Source: Pseudomonas massiliensis
GTDB taxonomy: Bacteria > Pseudomonadota > Gammaproteobacteria > Pseudomonadales > Pseudomonadaceae
Reading direction: 5' to 3'
Assembly: GCF_000826105.1 (NCBI RefSeq)
Contig: NZ_CCYK01000007.1
Coordinates: forward strand, 434,001 to 498,000
DNA: 64,000 nucleotides
Shown here: piece by piece, positions 25,405-35,458 of the stretch
Numbering within the stretch: position 1 is the stretch's first letter
How the letters are laid out: every line of letters begins with the position of its first letter
Position numbers and translations under genes: made by a program
The notes under the pieces: generated by a model
The model's input: only the letters and a program-made list of their open reading frames with translations
Database searches by the model: none
Told to the model about the DNA's origin: nothing

Positions 25405-25482
25405 TCAGAGGTACCAGCCCCAGGGTTCATGGCTGGTGTATTCGGTCACCTGTTTCACTTCCAGGTAGTTGTCCAGCCCCCA
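25405..25482 (-). pseudogene. C-terminal stub of an aldehyde dehydrogenase
   Basis: The minus strand reads [17 protein letters not shown] then HEPWGWYL and a TGA stop at 25407-25405. This is the conserved C-terminal end of NAD(P)-dependent aldehyde dehydrogenases ([16 protein letters not shown]). Upstream of about 25490 there is no further similarity. The rest of the gene has been deleted or replaced, and the stub marks the left edge of the A+T-rich polysaccharide lyase segment. Confidence 0.65.
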
Positions 25483-25677
25483 GCGCTGGCTCCAATCCCG
25501 CCTCGTTGGTGATCGCCCAGGACGGTCGATTAGGCGTCCATCAGCAACAGTAGACAGCCTGCTGCATCACAGCCTGGACCGCTCCAGCCAAAACAACGAA
25601 TCTTAGCGTCCAGAGTTCTTATCCAACGAATATGGAAAGTAGCGTGAGTGCTTTCGATAGGCAGAGCACGGACAATG

Positions 25678-28434
25678 TCATTTATCAGGCTGTGTGACTG
25701 GTGCAACCAGGTAAGTGATGCTTTTTCCCCTGTCGTCCCCTCCGGGCAATGGAAAGCTCGTTAAAGATGTGACCCTGCCCCATGTGAAAAGAAAATCTGC
25801 TTTCGTCATTTTCTGCGTCATGTCGGCAAGGGTGAGTTCCAGTAGGCCATTGTCTCTGACCGAGGCGATCAAGGCGAAGGAGCCCAAGGCTCTGAGCTTG
25901 ACATTGGATAGCTCAATGTCGTAACCATCAGCCGTATAAATCACAGCCGCGGTAAATTTTCTTTCGCTGTCAGTAACGATATGAGCGAGGCTGTCATGGA
26001 ATGCCTGCGTTGGTGTCGCGGATGTTGCTTCCTGGGCATCCGCGATCTCATAGTAATATGATTCGTCATTTCCCCTCTCATGTTCAACCCAGACAGAGAA
26101 AACTTCACCCGATAAGTTGTCACTGCTCCCGTTCCTGTTTATTTCACGCCAACTTCCCGTCTGAAGCGCTGCCTGCACTGTGATGACTTGAGGGGTGGGG
26201 AAGCTGTAGTGCAACCCATCATGACTGATCTTGACTATTTTGTCTGATGTGATCCGTTGTCCCAGATTTATGAATTCCCGGCCTCCATCACTGAAATGAA
26301 CTTCTACATCGCCATTTAATTTACACTGGTTGACGCTCGTGTAAACGGGGCGCTCGGCCCAGGAGTTGTCGATCGATGACCCAATGAAAATATTCTTGTC
26401 CGGGAGTGCTATAACGGATTTTCTTGCAAGCTTCACATTTCCCCTAGAAAGAATCATGGTGGCTATCGCAGTCGCGCCATTACTGATAACGCCGGAGAAA
26501 TCATCACTTCCCCAGTTGTTATCGCCCCATTCAATCAACGGGTACTCGAAATTTTCGACTTGCTCTACGGTTGTGCCTGGAACGCGCTGCCAATCCCATA
26601 GCGGTTGTATGTTCCTGTATTCATTTCCGGTTCTGGTAATAAAGTAGCTGCCGCAACCCATATAATATCCTTTGAGGTTTTCGCCAAGGCCGCTTTCACT
26701 GGCCACAGTCCTTGAGGATATTACTTTCGCCCACAGGCAATGTTTCTCTGATATTTTGGCGATGTAGTCATTGACCCAGTAAGCCCTGCATCCCAGATAA
26801 AACCGGTTAGCCCCCTCATCGCCATTCGCTCTGCGGATAAGTTCCTGCAGGGTTTCCAGATGCTCTGGGCTGGTACCCATCAGTTGTCTGCACCATCCAG
26901 CCAAAGCGTTGCTTGCTTTCATCCCCCGACTGATTGCACGGCCGCATGCATGGAAATCGTACAGCCCAGCATAGCTGAACCATCCCATCCCATTGATGAT
27001 GAAACCCTCAATGCTTCGGAGAGCGGCTTTACTTAGAGAAAAAACACCACACAGGATAGACTGGGTTTTGAATACGCTGTCCAAAAATACTGTTCCATAA
27101 CTTCCAGCGTACAACTGGGAATATCTACCTGACTGGGGGTTGTGTTGGCTGAATGAATTGTCGATACTGATGCCTTCGCCGCGCTCCTTTCCATGTCGGG
27201 CCACAGGTAAGCAGAGCGATGAGATTGCATCCGAAGCTGCATAAGCTTCATCCAAGAAGGACGACAGTCCGTCGTTCTTCCAGCCGCTCAAGGCCCATAG
27301 TAGTTGTATGTATGCGAAATCTGCCAGATTGGCGCCCGTTAGCCCCATGGAAGTGTTGGTCGTTTTCCTTAGGTAGAGAATGCACTCGCTCAACTGCGAT
27401 GACGGGGGCTTGTCTGTCAGTATGATGAGGGTTTGAGCAACTATGCTGGCGAGGCCAATCTGTCTATCCCACCAGTTAGTTGTCTGAAAGTTCTGGCTGG
27501 CATAAAAATGCAGTGCTTCGACGGCTGCAGTGTAATAGGTGTCGCTTTCCGAAATGGCCTTATGGTGGATGTAGTTGGCGAGATCCTTCGTTCTGTTCAG
27601 GTGCTCGTACAAAGGGGCGGTGTTGGTTCCTGCGTTATTTTGCGGATATGAAATATCGCTGAATTTTCCCTGGCTGAATCCCTGGAGCCAGCCATCGATC
27701 AAATCCTGTGAGGGACGGTTTGAGGTGGTTAGGGTGCTCAGGGCGTTCCGGTATACTTGTTCAGCATCTTGGGTTATACCGTTAGGGTGTTCGTATTCGA
27801 CGTTATATTTGTAGTTGCTTCCATTTGGCACCCAGATTATATTTCGATACGCGCTGTGTAGTGGAGTTATCAGTTTGCTTTCTTGGTTTTTTTCTCCTGC
27901 CCTCAGAAAAATACTATTATCGTTTATGTGCTCGGATAGATAGTAAGGCCAGCTATACATTGACGAGGTTTCATCGTCGGTGACAAAAGTCAATGCCTCA
28001 TACAATAAGCCGTGATTGCGCGATATCACCGAAATTTTCATTTTTGTACCCGGGATGACCGAGCCTGCCGAGGAAAGAGTACCTTCTTTTTTCCAGGTAT
28101 CTAGACAGCAGTTTGTAGGGTATGCGATCAGTTCAGAATGCTCTCTTCTCCATAATTTATTTCGATGTTGGCTGCCAATGGGGATGATGTTTCCGTCTTC
28201 ACTGAGTTCTCCTGCTCGAATATAATTGCTGTTCCTGTTTATGCTTTCACTCAGTCTCATTGGCCAAGTATAGTGCTCGGCTTCCGCCTCGTTCGGTATG
28301 AGGATATTTTTTTCCAGGATCTCGTCTGTTTCTAGGTCTATGACAAAAATGCATATTTTCTCCCCGTTCTCTGCATTTCTGTCTGAACGAATATTCATGC
28401 CCTCAATTTCTTTCCATTCTTCGTTAACATTCAT
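25678..28434 (-). CDS. Polysaccharide lyase family 8-like enzyme with two N-terminal repeat domains
   Basis: A 918-residue protein. From about residue 240 it matches the PL8 family (hyaluronate, chondroitin AC and xanthan lyases): an alpha/alpha toroid with TTNWWDRQIGLASIV, then DNSFSQHNPQSGRYSQLYAG holding the catalytic His near residue 430, ACGRAISRG, and a C-terminal beta-sandwich region. PL8 enzymes cleave uronate-containing polysaccharides by beta-elimination. The first 220 residues contain two similar roughly 100-residue repeats (YTWPMRLSESINRNSNYIRAGE and YSWPYYLSEHINDNSIFLRAGE). No signal peptide is seen. The gene is much A+T-richer than its neighbours and probably acquired. Confidence 0.8.
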   Translation of the reverse strand: MNVNEEWKEIEGMNIRSDRNAENGEKICIFVIDLETDEILEKNILIPNEAEAEHYTWPMRLSESINRNSNYIRAGELSEDGNIIPIGSQHRNKLWRREHSELIAYPTNCCLDTWKKEGTLSSAGSVIPGTKMKISVISRNHGLLYEALTFVTDDETSSMYSWPYYLSEHINDNSIFLRAGEKNQESKLITPLHSAYRNIIWVPNGSNYKYNVEYEHPNGITQDAEQVYRNALSTLTTSNRPSQDLIDGWLQGFSQGKFSDISYPQNNAGTNTAPLYEHLNRTKDLANYIHHKAISESDTYYTAAVEALHFYASQNFQTTNWWDRQIGLASIVAQTLIILTDKPPSSQLSECILYLRKTTNTSMGLTGANLADFAYIQLLWALSGWKNDGLSSFLDEAYAASDAISSLCLPVARHGKERGEGISIDNSFSQHNPQSGRYSQLYAGSYGTVFLDSVFKTQSILCGVFSLSKAALRSIEGFIINGMGWFSYAGLYDFHACGRAISRGMKASNALAGWCRQLMGTSPEHLETLQELIRRANGDEGANRFYLGCRAYWVNDYIAKISEKHCLWAKVISSRTVASESGLGENLKGYYMGCGSYFITRTGNEYRNIQPLWDWQRVPGTTVEQVENFEYPLIEWGDNNWGSDDFSGVISNGATAIATMILSRGNVKLARKSVIALPDKNIFIGSSIDNSWAERPVYTSVNQCKLNGDVEVHFSDGGREFINLGQRITSDKIVKISHDGLHYSFPTPQVITVQAALQTGSWREINRNGSSDNLSGEVFSVWVEHERGNDESYYYEIADAQEATSATPTQAFHDSLAHIVTDSERKFTAAVIYTADGYDIELSNVKLRALGSFALIASVRDNGLLELTLADMTQKMTKADFLFTWGRVTSLTSFPLPGGDDRGKSITYLVAPVTQPDK

Positions 28435-29060
28435 GGCATAATCCTTTTAGTTTATTCAGGAATCACCCCGTCCCCCCGGATGGTATTTTCGGTTACGGCA
28501 TGTATTGAATAAGCTGTATCCACGAGTCGCAGCTATCAGGTGGCTGTTGGTTTCTGCTTTCGTGTGTTTCAATAATGTTTGGTATCGAGCAGGAGAGGTC
28601 TCGATAAATTCAATGACTGCGGTCTGAAATTCATTAATTGCCTTTCTTTGTCGTCAGCTTCGATAGTGTCATCCGTCCGTGGAGGTTCAGCGTCTGAGCG
28701 AACAATGAATCGTCAGATGCGCCCATAAAACAGTTTGTATGGGAGTGCCAATTGGCGCAGCGGCTGGAGAGAGGGTAGTGGCCTTTTTTGCTTCAAAGGC
28801 CTATGGCACGCGGTCAGAGGCGTGGCTGGTCCGACCGTGCAGAAGGGGGCTCGCTTTATCATCATTTTCACCTGTATTTACAGACGAAACCTAACTTAAA
28901 GCGGGGATGCCGACTGGTATAGCTGGCGGTCTGTCAGGTTATAGGCCTGATATTCAATTCTTTGGCTTGAAATACCCATCCCAAAAGGATGGCTTGGACA
29001 TCACCGGTTTATTCCAGCTATGTCCAGCCCGGGCTAATCTCGCTGGAGTAGGCAGTTCAA
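28435..29060. other. Non-coding interval of about 625 bases
   Basis: No credible reading frame, tRNA or clear terminator was found between the polysaccharide lyase start and the stop of the ABC ATPase gene. Base composition is intermediate and A+T-rich near the lyase. It must contain the lyase promoter. It is probably part of the acquired segment. Confidence 0.6.
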
Positions 29061-29819
29061 TCAAGCAGTGAAATCCCCCAACAAATCATCACGCAGCTCA
29101 ATGAACCCCGCGTCGCTGCGGTTTCGCGGCCTAGGCAGGTCAATGTCCAGTACTCGGCGGATGCGTCCGGGGTTGGGCTGCATGACCACCACGCGGTCAC
29201 CGAGGAACACGGCCTCGTCCACATCGTGGGTCACCAGCACCATGGTGATGCGTTCCTGGGCCCAGATCTGTTGCAACTCGTTCTGCAACCGCGCGCGTGT
29301 AAGGGCGTCCAGGGCGCCGAAGGGTTCGTCCAGCAGCAGCACCGAAGGCCGGTTCACCAGGCCGCGGGCGATGGCCACCCGTTGCGCCATGCCACCGGAA
29401 AGCTGCCGGGGATAGGCTTCGGCGAAAGCTTCCAGGCCCACCAGTCGCAAGTGCGCCTGCACCGCCTCGGCCTTGTCAGCCGCGGACAGTTGGGCGTTCT
29501 TCAGCCCCACCGCGATGTTCTCGCGTACCGTGAGCCAGGGAAACAACCGATGGTCCTGGAACACGATGCCGCGCTCCAGCCCGGTACCCCGAACAGGAGT
29601 GCCACCGAGCAGTATCTGGCCGTCGAAGGCGGTGTCCAGCCCCAGGATCAACCGCAACAGGGTGGACTTGCCGCAGCCGCTGGCACCCACGATGCTCACG
29701 AATTCGCCTGGGCGAATGCTCAAGCGGATGTCATCCAGCACCGGCAACGCCTGGCCGGGCCGCTGCGGGTCTTCGAAATGCTTGCTGACGCGGTCCAGTA
29801 TCAGGCTGTTGCTTTGCAT
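29061..29819 (-). CDS. ABC transporter ATPase, sulfonate/sulfate-ester type (SsuB-like)
   Basis: A 252-residue ATP-binding subunit. The Walker A motif is GASGCGKST, the signature motif LSGGMAQRVAIARGL, and Walker B VLLLDEPFGALD. It belongs to the nitrate/sulfonate/taurine group (SsuB/TauB). The ATG at 29819 has AAGGA at good spacing and beats an ATG three codons earlier. It is the last gene of a five-gene operon with atsK, so it should power uptake of sulfate esters or sulfonates. Confidence 0.88.
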   Translation of the reverse strand: MQSNSLILDRVSKHFEDPQRPGQALPVLDDIRLSIRPGEFVSIVGASGCGKSTLLRLILGLDTAFDGQILLGGTPVRGTGLERGIVFQDHRLFPWLTVRENIAVGLKNAQLSAADKAEAVQAHLRLVGLEAFAEAYPRQLSGGMAQRVAIARGLVNRPSVLLLDEPFGALDALTRARLQNELQQIWAQERITMVLVTHDVDEAVFLGDRVVVMQPNPGRIRRVLDIDLPRPRNRSDAGFIELRDDLLGDFTA

Positions 29820-29837
29820 GAAAGGCATTCCTTTGAG

Positions 29838-30620
29838 TCAGAGATGGCCGAAGTGGCGGGCCAGGCGAACCTCGGCCAGGCGTGCGCACGCATTGAGGGC
29901 CCAGCCCACCAGGCCGATCACCAGCATGCCGAACAGCACCAGGTCCATGCGGAAATGCTCGCTGCCGTCGATCAAGGCATTGCCGATGCCTTCGCCCGAC
30001 ACCAGCAGGTACTCCGCCCCGATGGTGGCCAGCCAGGCATAGATCAGGCCCAGGTACAGCCCGGTGAAGATCGACGGCAGGGCCGCGGGCAAGCGTACCT
30101 GGGTCAGGGTTTGCCATGGGGTGTAGCCGTAGACGCGCGCCACTTCCAGCAGGGTGGGCGGCACCTTGCGCAGACCGTCGGCCGTGTTCACTGCCACCGG
30201 CACCAGGGCCGCCAGGGAGAGGAACACCACCTTGGCCAGGTCGCCCAGGCCGAACCACACGGAAATCAGTGGAATCCAGGCGAACAGTGAAACCTGCTTG
30301 AAGGTGTTGAAGCTGGGCGCCAGCAGCCGTTGCGCCCAGGCACTCAGGCCCAGAAGCCCACCCAGCAGCAACCCGCCGGCGGTGCCGATGGCAAAGCCGC
30401 TGAGGTCCCGCGCCAGGCTGGCGCTCAAGGCCCGGGCCAGGCGACCGCTGCTCAGTTCGGCCCAAGCAGTGCTCAGCACTTGATCCGGCGCCACCAGCAG
30501 GGGCGAATCGCTCCAGCCCTGGCTCGCCGCCAGCCACCAGAGGGCCACCGCAGCGCCAGGCAGCACCCAGCCACGGTGGTGCCGGTTCGGGGTCGAGACA
30601 GCTGACGAAAAACCCTTCAT
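29838..30620 (-). CDS. ABC transporter permease, sulfonate/sulfate-ester type
   Basis: A 260-residue inner-membrane permease of the SsuC family with about six helices. The EAA loop is near RKVPPTLLEVARVYGYTPWQTLTQVRLPAALPSI. The start at 30620 overlaps the preceding permease stop by four bases. With the second permease it would form a heterodimeric channel. The open frame continues far upstream but is antisense-like there. Confidence 0.87.
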   Translation of the reverse strand: MKGFSSAVSTPNRHHRGWVLPGAAVALWWLAASQGWSDSPLLVAPDQVLSTAWAELSSGRLARALSASLARDLSGFAIGTAGGLLLGGLLGLSAWAQRLLAPSFNTFKQVSLFAWIPLISVWFGLGDLAKVVFLSLAALVPVAVNTADGLRKVPPTLLEVARVYGYTPWQTLTQVRLPAALPSIFTGLYLGLIYAWLATIGAEYLLVSGEGIGNALIDGSEHFRMDLVLFGMLVIGLVGWALNACARLAEVRLARHFGHL

Positions 30621-31444
30621 GCCGGATGCCCCTTGCCCAGACGGCGCTCGATCAAGTCGAAACCGCGGTCGATGAACAGGCCCACCGCGCCTACGATCAC
30701 CACGGCGGCCATGACCAGATCCAGCTGGAAGAGTTGGCGGCCGTAGACGATCAGGTAACCCAGGCCCTCGCTCGAGGCCACCAGCTCCACCACCACAAGG
30801 GACAGCCACGCCTTGGTAAAGCCCAGGCGCAGGCCGGTGAACAGCGGTCGCAACGCGGCTGGTAGCACCACCTCGGTCACCAGTTGCCGCCGGCTGAAGC
30901 CATACACCCGGCCCACTTCCAGCAGGCGCGGCGGCGCCTGGGTAAAGGCTTGCAAGGTCGCCAGGGTTACCGGTACCAAGGCTGCCTTGGCAATCAGCAC
31001 ATACTTGAGCGGCTCGCCAATGCCGAACAGCAGCAAGGCGAAGGGCAGCCACCCCAGCACGGGAATCTGCACCAGGGCGTTGAAGGTTGGCAGCAGGTAA
31101 TCCCTGGCCGGCGCCCAGAGGCCCAGCAGTGTGCCAAGCGCCACGCCAAGGCAAGCCCCAAGTACGAAGCCCACCAGCACCCGTTGCAGGCTGGCGCTGG
31201 CGTTGAGCCAAAGGTCGCCACTGCGCGTCAGCTCGCAAAGGGTTTCCCAGACATACGCGGGCGGGGGCAGCACCTGCTCGGAAACCCAGCCCTGAATACT
31301 GCCCGCCTGCCACACCGAGAGCAGCGCCAAAGGCAGTAGCCAGGGCAGCAAGTAATTGGCCCACTTTCCGGGCAGCCGGGGCCAAACCAAGGCCATAGAC
31401 GGGCCGCGGCGCAGTCGCCCGGCGGTAGCTTCAGCCCGGCTCAT
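30617..31444 (-). CDS. ABC transporter permease, sulfonate/sulfate-ester type
   Basis: A 275-residue SsuC-like permease with about six helices. The EAA loop is APPRLLEVGRVYGFSRRQLVTEVVLPAALRPL. Its start lies 14 bases inside the end of the binding-protein gene. Two different permease genes side by side distinguish this operon from standard single-permease ssu operons. Confidence 0.87.
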   Translation of the reverse strand: MSRAEATAGRLRRGPSMALVWPRLPGKWANYLLPWLLPLALLSVWQAGSIQGWVSEQVLPPPAYVWETLCELTRSGDLWLNASASLQRVLVGFVLGACLGVALGTLLGLWAPARDYLLPTFNALVQIPVLGWLPFALLLFGIGEPLKYVLIAKAALVPVTLATLQAFTQAPPRLLEVGRVYGFSRRQLVTEVVLPAALRPLFTGLRLGFTKAWLSLVVVELVASSEGLGYLIVYGRQLFQLDLVMAAVVIVGAVGLFIDRGFDLIERRLGKGHPA

Positions 31445-32564
31445 GGTTCACCTCCACAGCTTTGAAGGGTGCCGGCGCGCTGGCGGTGGCGGCAGCCTCG
31501 GCCTGCTTGCCGTCCGGCCCGTAGCCTGTCCAGAACCCTTGCAGCCCCTTGGCCTGCAACGCGGTGTTCAGATAACGAGGCTCGAACCAGCCTTGCACTG
31601 TCACTGGGCGGCGAATCAACTTTTGTTCATAAGCCTGGTCGGCAACACCCTGATAGCGCGCCTGCAAGAAACCATCGAGCAGGGGCGACTGGCGCACTTT
31701 CAACGACTGCCCCTGGTAATCCGCCTCCCAGGAGGCCACAGGCGCGCCGGACTTGGCCCATTCGGCGAACACTGCGGGTTGGTTGGCGCTGTCACTGGCC
31801 CAGCGGGCCGCGTCGACCACCGCATTGACCACCTTCTGTACCTGTTCGGGATGCGCCTGCTCATAGGAACTACGCACCACCAGCGCGGTTTGCCGGGTAT
31901 AGACAGGGTCGTTCTCGCTGTTGTCGTAGATGATGTCCACCAGGCTCTGGTCGCGCAGCTTGAACAGCTCGTAGCCACCGAACCCGGCATCCACGCCCCG
32001 CGCCGCGAGGGCTGCCTGGGTGCTGCCGGTGTCCAGGTTGATCACCTTCAGGTCACGCTCGGTCAGGCCTTGAGTCGCCAATACCTTGATCGCCAGCAGA
32101 TGACCGTTGGTGCCACGGAAGATAGCGACTTTCCTGCCCTGGAGGTCTTTGAGGCTGTGGATGTCCGAGCCCTTGGGCACTGCCACATAGACATTGGACC
32201 GAGTGCCGATGGCGGCCAGCAGGCGGGTGTCCAGCCCATTGGCGCGGCCGACCACGCTGGGCAGGTCGCCTTCGTAGGCAAAGTCGATCTGCTGGTTGGA
32301 CAGCGCTTCGTTCACCGCCGGGCCGGCGCCCTTGAAGAAGAACCACTGCACTTCGGTGCCGCTGCCTTCGAACGCCTTTTCCAGCACCTGCTGATTGCGC
32401 GCGATGGACAGGCTGGAACCGCCGAAGGTCACAGGGTCGCCACCGCCAGCGCTGGCCACGCCGATGCGCAGCACATCTGCCTGGGCGCCACTGGCAAGGG
32501 CCAAGGCCAGCAAGGCGAGCGTGCCGAGGCGGCCGCGTCGTGAAGCGAGGATAGGTGTTGGCAT
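31431..32564 (-). CDS. ABC transporter periplasmic binding protein for sulfate esters/sulfonates
   Basis: A 377-residue SsuA-like binding protein. A Sec signal peptide ends near SGAQADVLRIG (about residues 1-29). The mature part keeps GAGPAVNEALSNQQIDFAYEGDLPSVVGRANG, the anion-binding segment of the family. GGAGGG precedes the ATG. It follows the atsK-type dioxygenase by 15 bases, so it likely delivers alkyl sulfates or sulfonates during sulfur starvation. In P. putida the corresponding protein is named AtsR; orthology was not verified. Confidence 0.87.
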   Translation of the reverse strand: MPTPILASRRGRLGTLALLALALASGAQADVLRIGVASAGGGDPVTFGGSSLSIARNQQVLEKAFEGSGTEVQWFFFKGAGPAVNEALSNQQIDFAYEGDLPSVVGRANGLDTRLLAAIGTRSNVYVAVPKGSDIHSLKDLQGRKVAIFRGTNGHLLAIKVLATQGLTERDLKVINLDTGSTQAALAARGVDAGFGGYELFKLRDQSLVDIIYDNSENDPVYTRQTALVVRSSYEQAHPEQVQKVVNAVVDAARWASDSANQPAVFAEWAKSGAPVASWEADYQGQSLKVRQSPLLDGFLQARYQGVADQAYEQKLIRRPVTVQGWFEPRYLNTALQAKGLQGFWTGYGPDGKQAEAAATASAPAPFKAVEVNHEPG

Positions 32565-32579
32565 GAGCTCGCCCTCCGT

Positions 32580-33491
32580 TTACGCCGCCAAGTGCTGTTT
32601 GTCGGCTTCGCTCTGAGGCGAGCGGGCGTCCGGGCTGGGTTTGAGCGCGCGACTGTGCTGGCCGTCAACGCTCACGGGAATGTCACCAGCGATGGTAGTG
32701 CGGCGCACGATGCGCTCGGCGTTGCCGTAGTCATTCACCGCGATGTGCTGGGTGGCGCGGTTGTCCCAGATGGCCACGTCCCCGGCTTGCCAGCGCCAGC
32801 GCACGGTGTTGTTCAGGTCAGTGATGCGCTGATGGAACAGCTGGAACAGCTGCTTGGAGTCGGCCTTGCTTACACCCTTGAAGTGTTTCACGAAATGGCC
32901 GAGTAGCAGGGCACGCTCGCCGGTTTCCGGATGCACATGCACCAACGGGTGCTCGGTTTCGTATTCGCGCGCCGTGAATTCCTCGCGGTAGCGCTTGAGC
33001 GCCGCTTCGGCGGCATGGTTGGGCGCTACATAGTCATACAGGTTGCTATGCACCGCCCACAGGGTGTCGGCCAGTTGGCGCAGCGCCGGGGGGAGATCTT
33101 CATAGGCGGTGGCGGTGTTGGCCCATACGGTATCGCCGCCGTACGGAGGGATGACTACCCCGCGCAGGATGGAAATCTTCGGGAAGTCGGTGACGAAGGT
33201 CACGTCCGTGTGCCATGAGTTGGCGCGGGACTCCTTGGCATCCAGATTGAGAATGGCCGTGGTATCGCTAGCCGAGCGAACGGTGGGATGGGGTACCTGG
33301 GCGCCGAACAGCCGGGAGAAGCGCTCCTGCTCCGGGTCGTCCAGAACCTGCTCGCGGAAGAACAGCACCTTGTGGCGCAGCAGTGCTTGGTGAATGTCCT
33401 TGAATGTGGCTTGATCAAGATCGCCGCTCAGTTGAACGCCAGAGACCTGCGCGCCGAGTTTGCCAGCCACCGGTTGTATGCTTATAGCCAT
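32580..33491 (-). CDS. atsK: Alkylsulfatase, Fe(II)/2-oxoglutarate dioxygenase
   Basis: A 303-residue dioxygenase of the TauD/AtsK family. The iron facial triad is His94, Asp96 (SWHTDVTF) and His249 (ATQHIAVND), with Arg residues near 263-264 for 2-oxoglutarate. The sequence and length resemble P. putida AtsK, which oxidatively cleaves alkyl sulfate esters to aldehyde and sulfate. AGGAG precedes the ATG. It leads an operon with sulfonate-type ABC transporter genes, which fits AtsK better than taurine-specific TauD. Confidence 0.87.
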   Translation of the reverse strand: MAISIQPVAGKLGAQVSGVQLSGDLDQATFKDIHQALLRHKVLFFREQVLDDPEQERFSRLFGAQVPHPTVRSASDTTAILNLDAKESRANSWHTDVTFVTDFPKISILRGVVIPPYGGDTVWANTATAYEDLPPALRQLADTLWAVHSNLYDYVAPNHAAEAALKRYREEFTAREYETEHPLVHVHPETGERALLLGHFVKHFKGVSKADSKQLFQLFHQRITDLNNTVRWRWQAGDVAIWDNRATQHIAVNDYGNAERIVRRTTIAGDIPVSVDGQHSRALKPSPDARSPQSEADKQHLAA

Positions 33492-33700
33492 TTCGTCACT
33501 CCTGTGTTGGATAACCCTAGGTTATTTGCATAACGACCCGACACGCCAAGGCCGATTGCTCATAAGGTTATGGCCTTGGGTGGTTCTATCTTTAGCGCCT
33601 TTTTGCACAGCCAAGCCAAGGGCAGGCAACCTCTGCTGCGCTTAATGTTCCTATAAGCCGCCTGGCCGAGCTTTGCCTGACCGTATTCAAGGAAAACCCG

Positions 33701-35458
33701 ATGCCGTACCGTCCGCACCGTCGAACCTTCGTCAAGAGCCTCGCCGCCCTGGGTGTGGTAGGCGGCACCGGCCTGTGGCGCCAGCCGGGCTGGGCTTCGT
33801 CCTTACCCGGTGCCGGCCTGATTGAATTGAGTGGGCAAGTGTTCGACCTGGTCATAGATGCCACCGCGGTAACCGTGGGCGGCGAGCGCCGCCAGGCGTT
33901 GACCATCAATGGCGGCCTGCCCGGGCCCTTGCTGCGCTGGCGGGAAGGCGATACCGTCACGGTGCGGGTGCATAACCGCCTGGCCGAACCCACCTCACTG
34001 CATTGGCACGGCATCCTGCTGCCGGCCAACATGGACGGCGTGCCCGGCTTGAGCTTCCATGGCATCGCCCCCGGGGAAACCTTCGAGTACCGTTTCAAGG
34101 TGCGTCAGCATGGCACCTACTGGTACCACAGCCATTCGGGCTTTCAGGAGCAGGTCGGTGTCTACGGCCCGCTGGTGATCGAGCCAAGCGTGGCCGACCA
34201 GCCAAGAGTGGCAGAGCAGGTATTGATGCTCACCGACTGGACCGACCAAAACCCTGAGCGTATCTACGCCCGCCTCAAGAAAGAGCCCGGCTACTACAAC
34301 CAGAACCCGCGCACCCTGGGCGACTTCTTTCACGATGCCGGTCAGCAGGGCCTGGGCGCCACCTTGCGCGAGCGCTGGATGTGGGCGCGCATGCGCATGG
34401 ACCCCACCGACCTGGCGGACGTCAGCGCCCAGGCGTACACCTACCTGGTCAACGGGCAGGCCCCCGATGATAACTTCACTCGCCTGTTCACCCCTGGTGA
34501 GCCCTTGCGCCTGCGTTTCATCAACGGCTCGGCCATGACCTACTTCGACGTGCGCATTCCCGGCCTGAAAATGACGGTGATCGCCGCTGACGGCCAGCCG
34601 GTAGAACCGGTGGAGGTGGACGAATTCCGCCTGGCCGTCGCTGAAACGCTGGATGTGCTGGTCCGGCCAGACAGCACCGACGCCTACACGGTCTTCGCCC
34701 AGAGCATGGACCGCAGTGGCTATGCCAGGGCCACCCTGGCCAGCCGCGCAGGGCTCGCAGCGCCTGTTCCGCCCCTCGATGCGCCGGTCGTACTGGGCAT
34801 GATGGACATGGGCATGGGCATGGGGGAGAAGGGTATGGAAGGCATGAACCATGGCGCCACGTCCGACAGCGCGCACGGCACCATGGCCAACATGACGCAT
34901 GGCGACCACGGCGCCATGCCCGCCACGCTCGCGGCGCCCGCGCACAAGCCCAGCGAGCAAGGCAACCCGCTGGTGGACATGCAGGCCACGGCCCCCAGCC
35001 CACGCCTGGCGGACCCAGGCATCGGCCTGCGTAACAATGGCCGCCGCGTGCTTACCTACGCTGACCTGCGCAGCACATCCCCTGACCCGGACGGCCGCGA
35101 GCCCAGCCGCACGCTCGAGCTGCACCTGACCGGCCACATGGACAAGTTCGTCTGGGCCTTCGACGGCATCGAAGCCAGCGAGGCAGCACCCATTCGCCTG
35201 CGCTACGGCGAGCGCGTGCGCATCGTGCTGGTCAACGACACCATGATGGCGCACCCCATCCATCTGCATGGCATGTGGAGCGACTTGGAAGACGAAGACG
35301 GGCGTTTCCTGGTGCGCAAGCACACCATCGACGTGCCTCCCGGCACGCGCCGCAGTTATCGGGTCAGCGCCGATGCCCTTGGGCGTTGGGCCTACCACTG
35401 TCATATGCTCTATCACATGGAAGCGGGCATGTTCCGCGAGGTACGTGTCGATGAATAA
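33701..35458 (+). CDS. copA: Copper resistance multicopper oxidase CopA
   Basis: A 585-residue periplasmic multicopper oxidase exported by the twin-arginine pathway ([13 protein letters not shown] at the N-terminus). Copper ligands are seen in [23 protein letters not shown] and [15 protein letters not shown] Met/His-rich insert around residues 366-400 ([19 protein letters not shown]) is typical of CopA and binds Cu(I). It oxidises Cu(I) and sequesters copper. Its stop overlaps the copB start by eight bases. AAGGA precedes the ATG. No copRS two-component genes are adjacent. Confidence 0.93.
   Translation: MPYRPHRRTFVKSLAALGVVGGTGLWRQPGWASSLPGAGLIELSGQVFDLVIDATAVTVGGERRQALTINGGLPGPLLRWREGDTVTVRVHNRLAEPTSLHWHGILLPANMDGVPGLSFHGIAPGETFEYRFKVRQHGTYWYHSHSGFQEQVGVYGPLVIEPSVADQPRVAEQVLMLTDWTDQNPERIYARLKKEPGYYNQNPRTLGDFFHDAGQQGLGATLRERWMWARMRMDPTDLADVSAQAYTYLVNGQAPDDNFTRLFTPGEPLRLRFINGSAMTYFDVRIPGLKMTVIAADGQPVEPVEVDEFRLAVAETLDVLVRPDSTDAYTVFAQSMDRSGYARATLASRAGLAAPVPPLDAPVVLGMMDMGMGMGEKGMEGMNHGATSDSAHGTMANMTHGDHGAMPATLAAPAHKPSEQGNPLVDMQATAPSPRLADPGIGLRNNGRRVLTYADLRSTSPDPDGREPSRTLELHLTGHMDKFVWAFDGIEASEAAPIRLRYGERVRIVLVNDTMMAHPIHLHGMWSDLEDEDGRFLVRKHTIDVPPGTRRSYRVSADALGRWAYHCHMLYHMEAGMFREVRVDE

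Noticed and set aside
30621-31385. N-terminal extension of the permease frame
   Set aside because: It lies opposite in frame to the first permease gene and has no membrane or homology signal; the real start is 30620.
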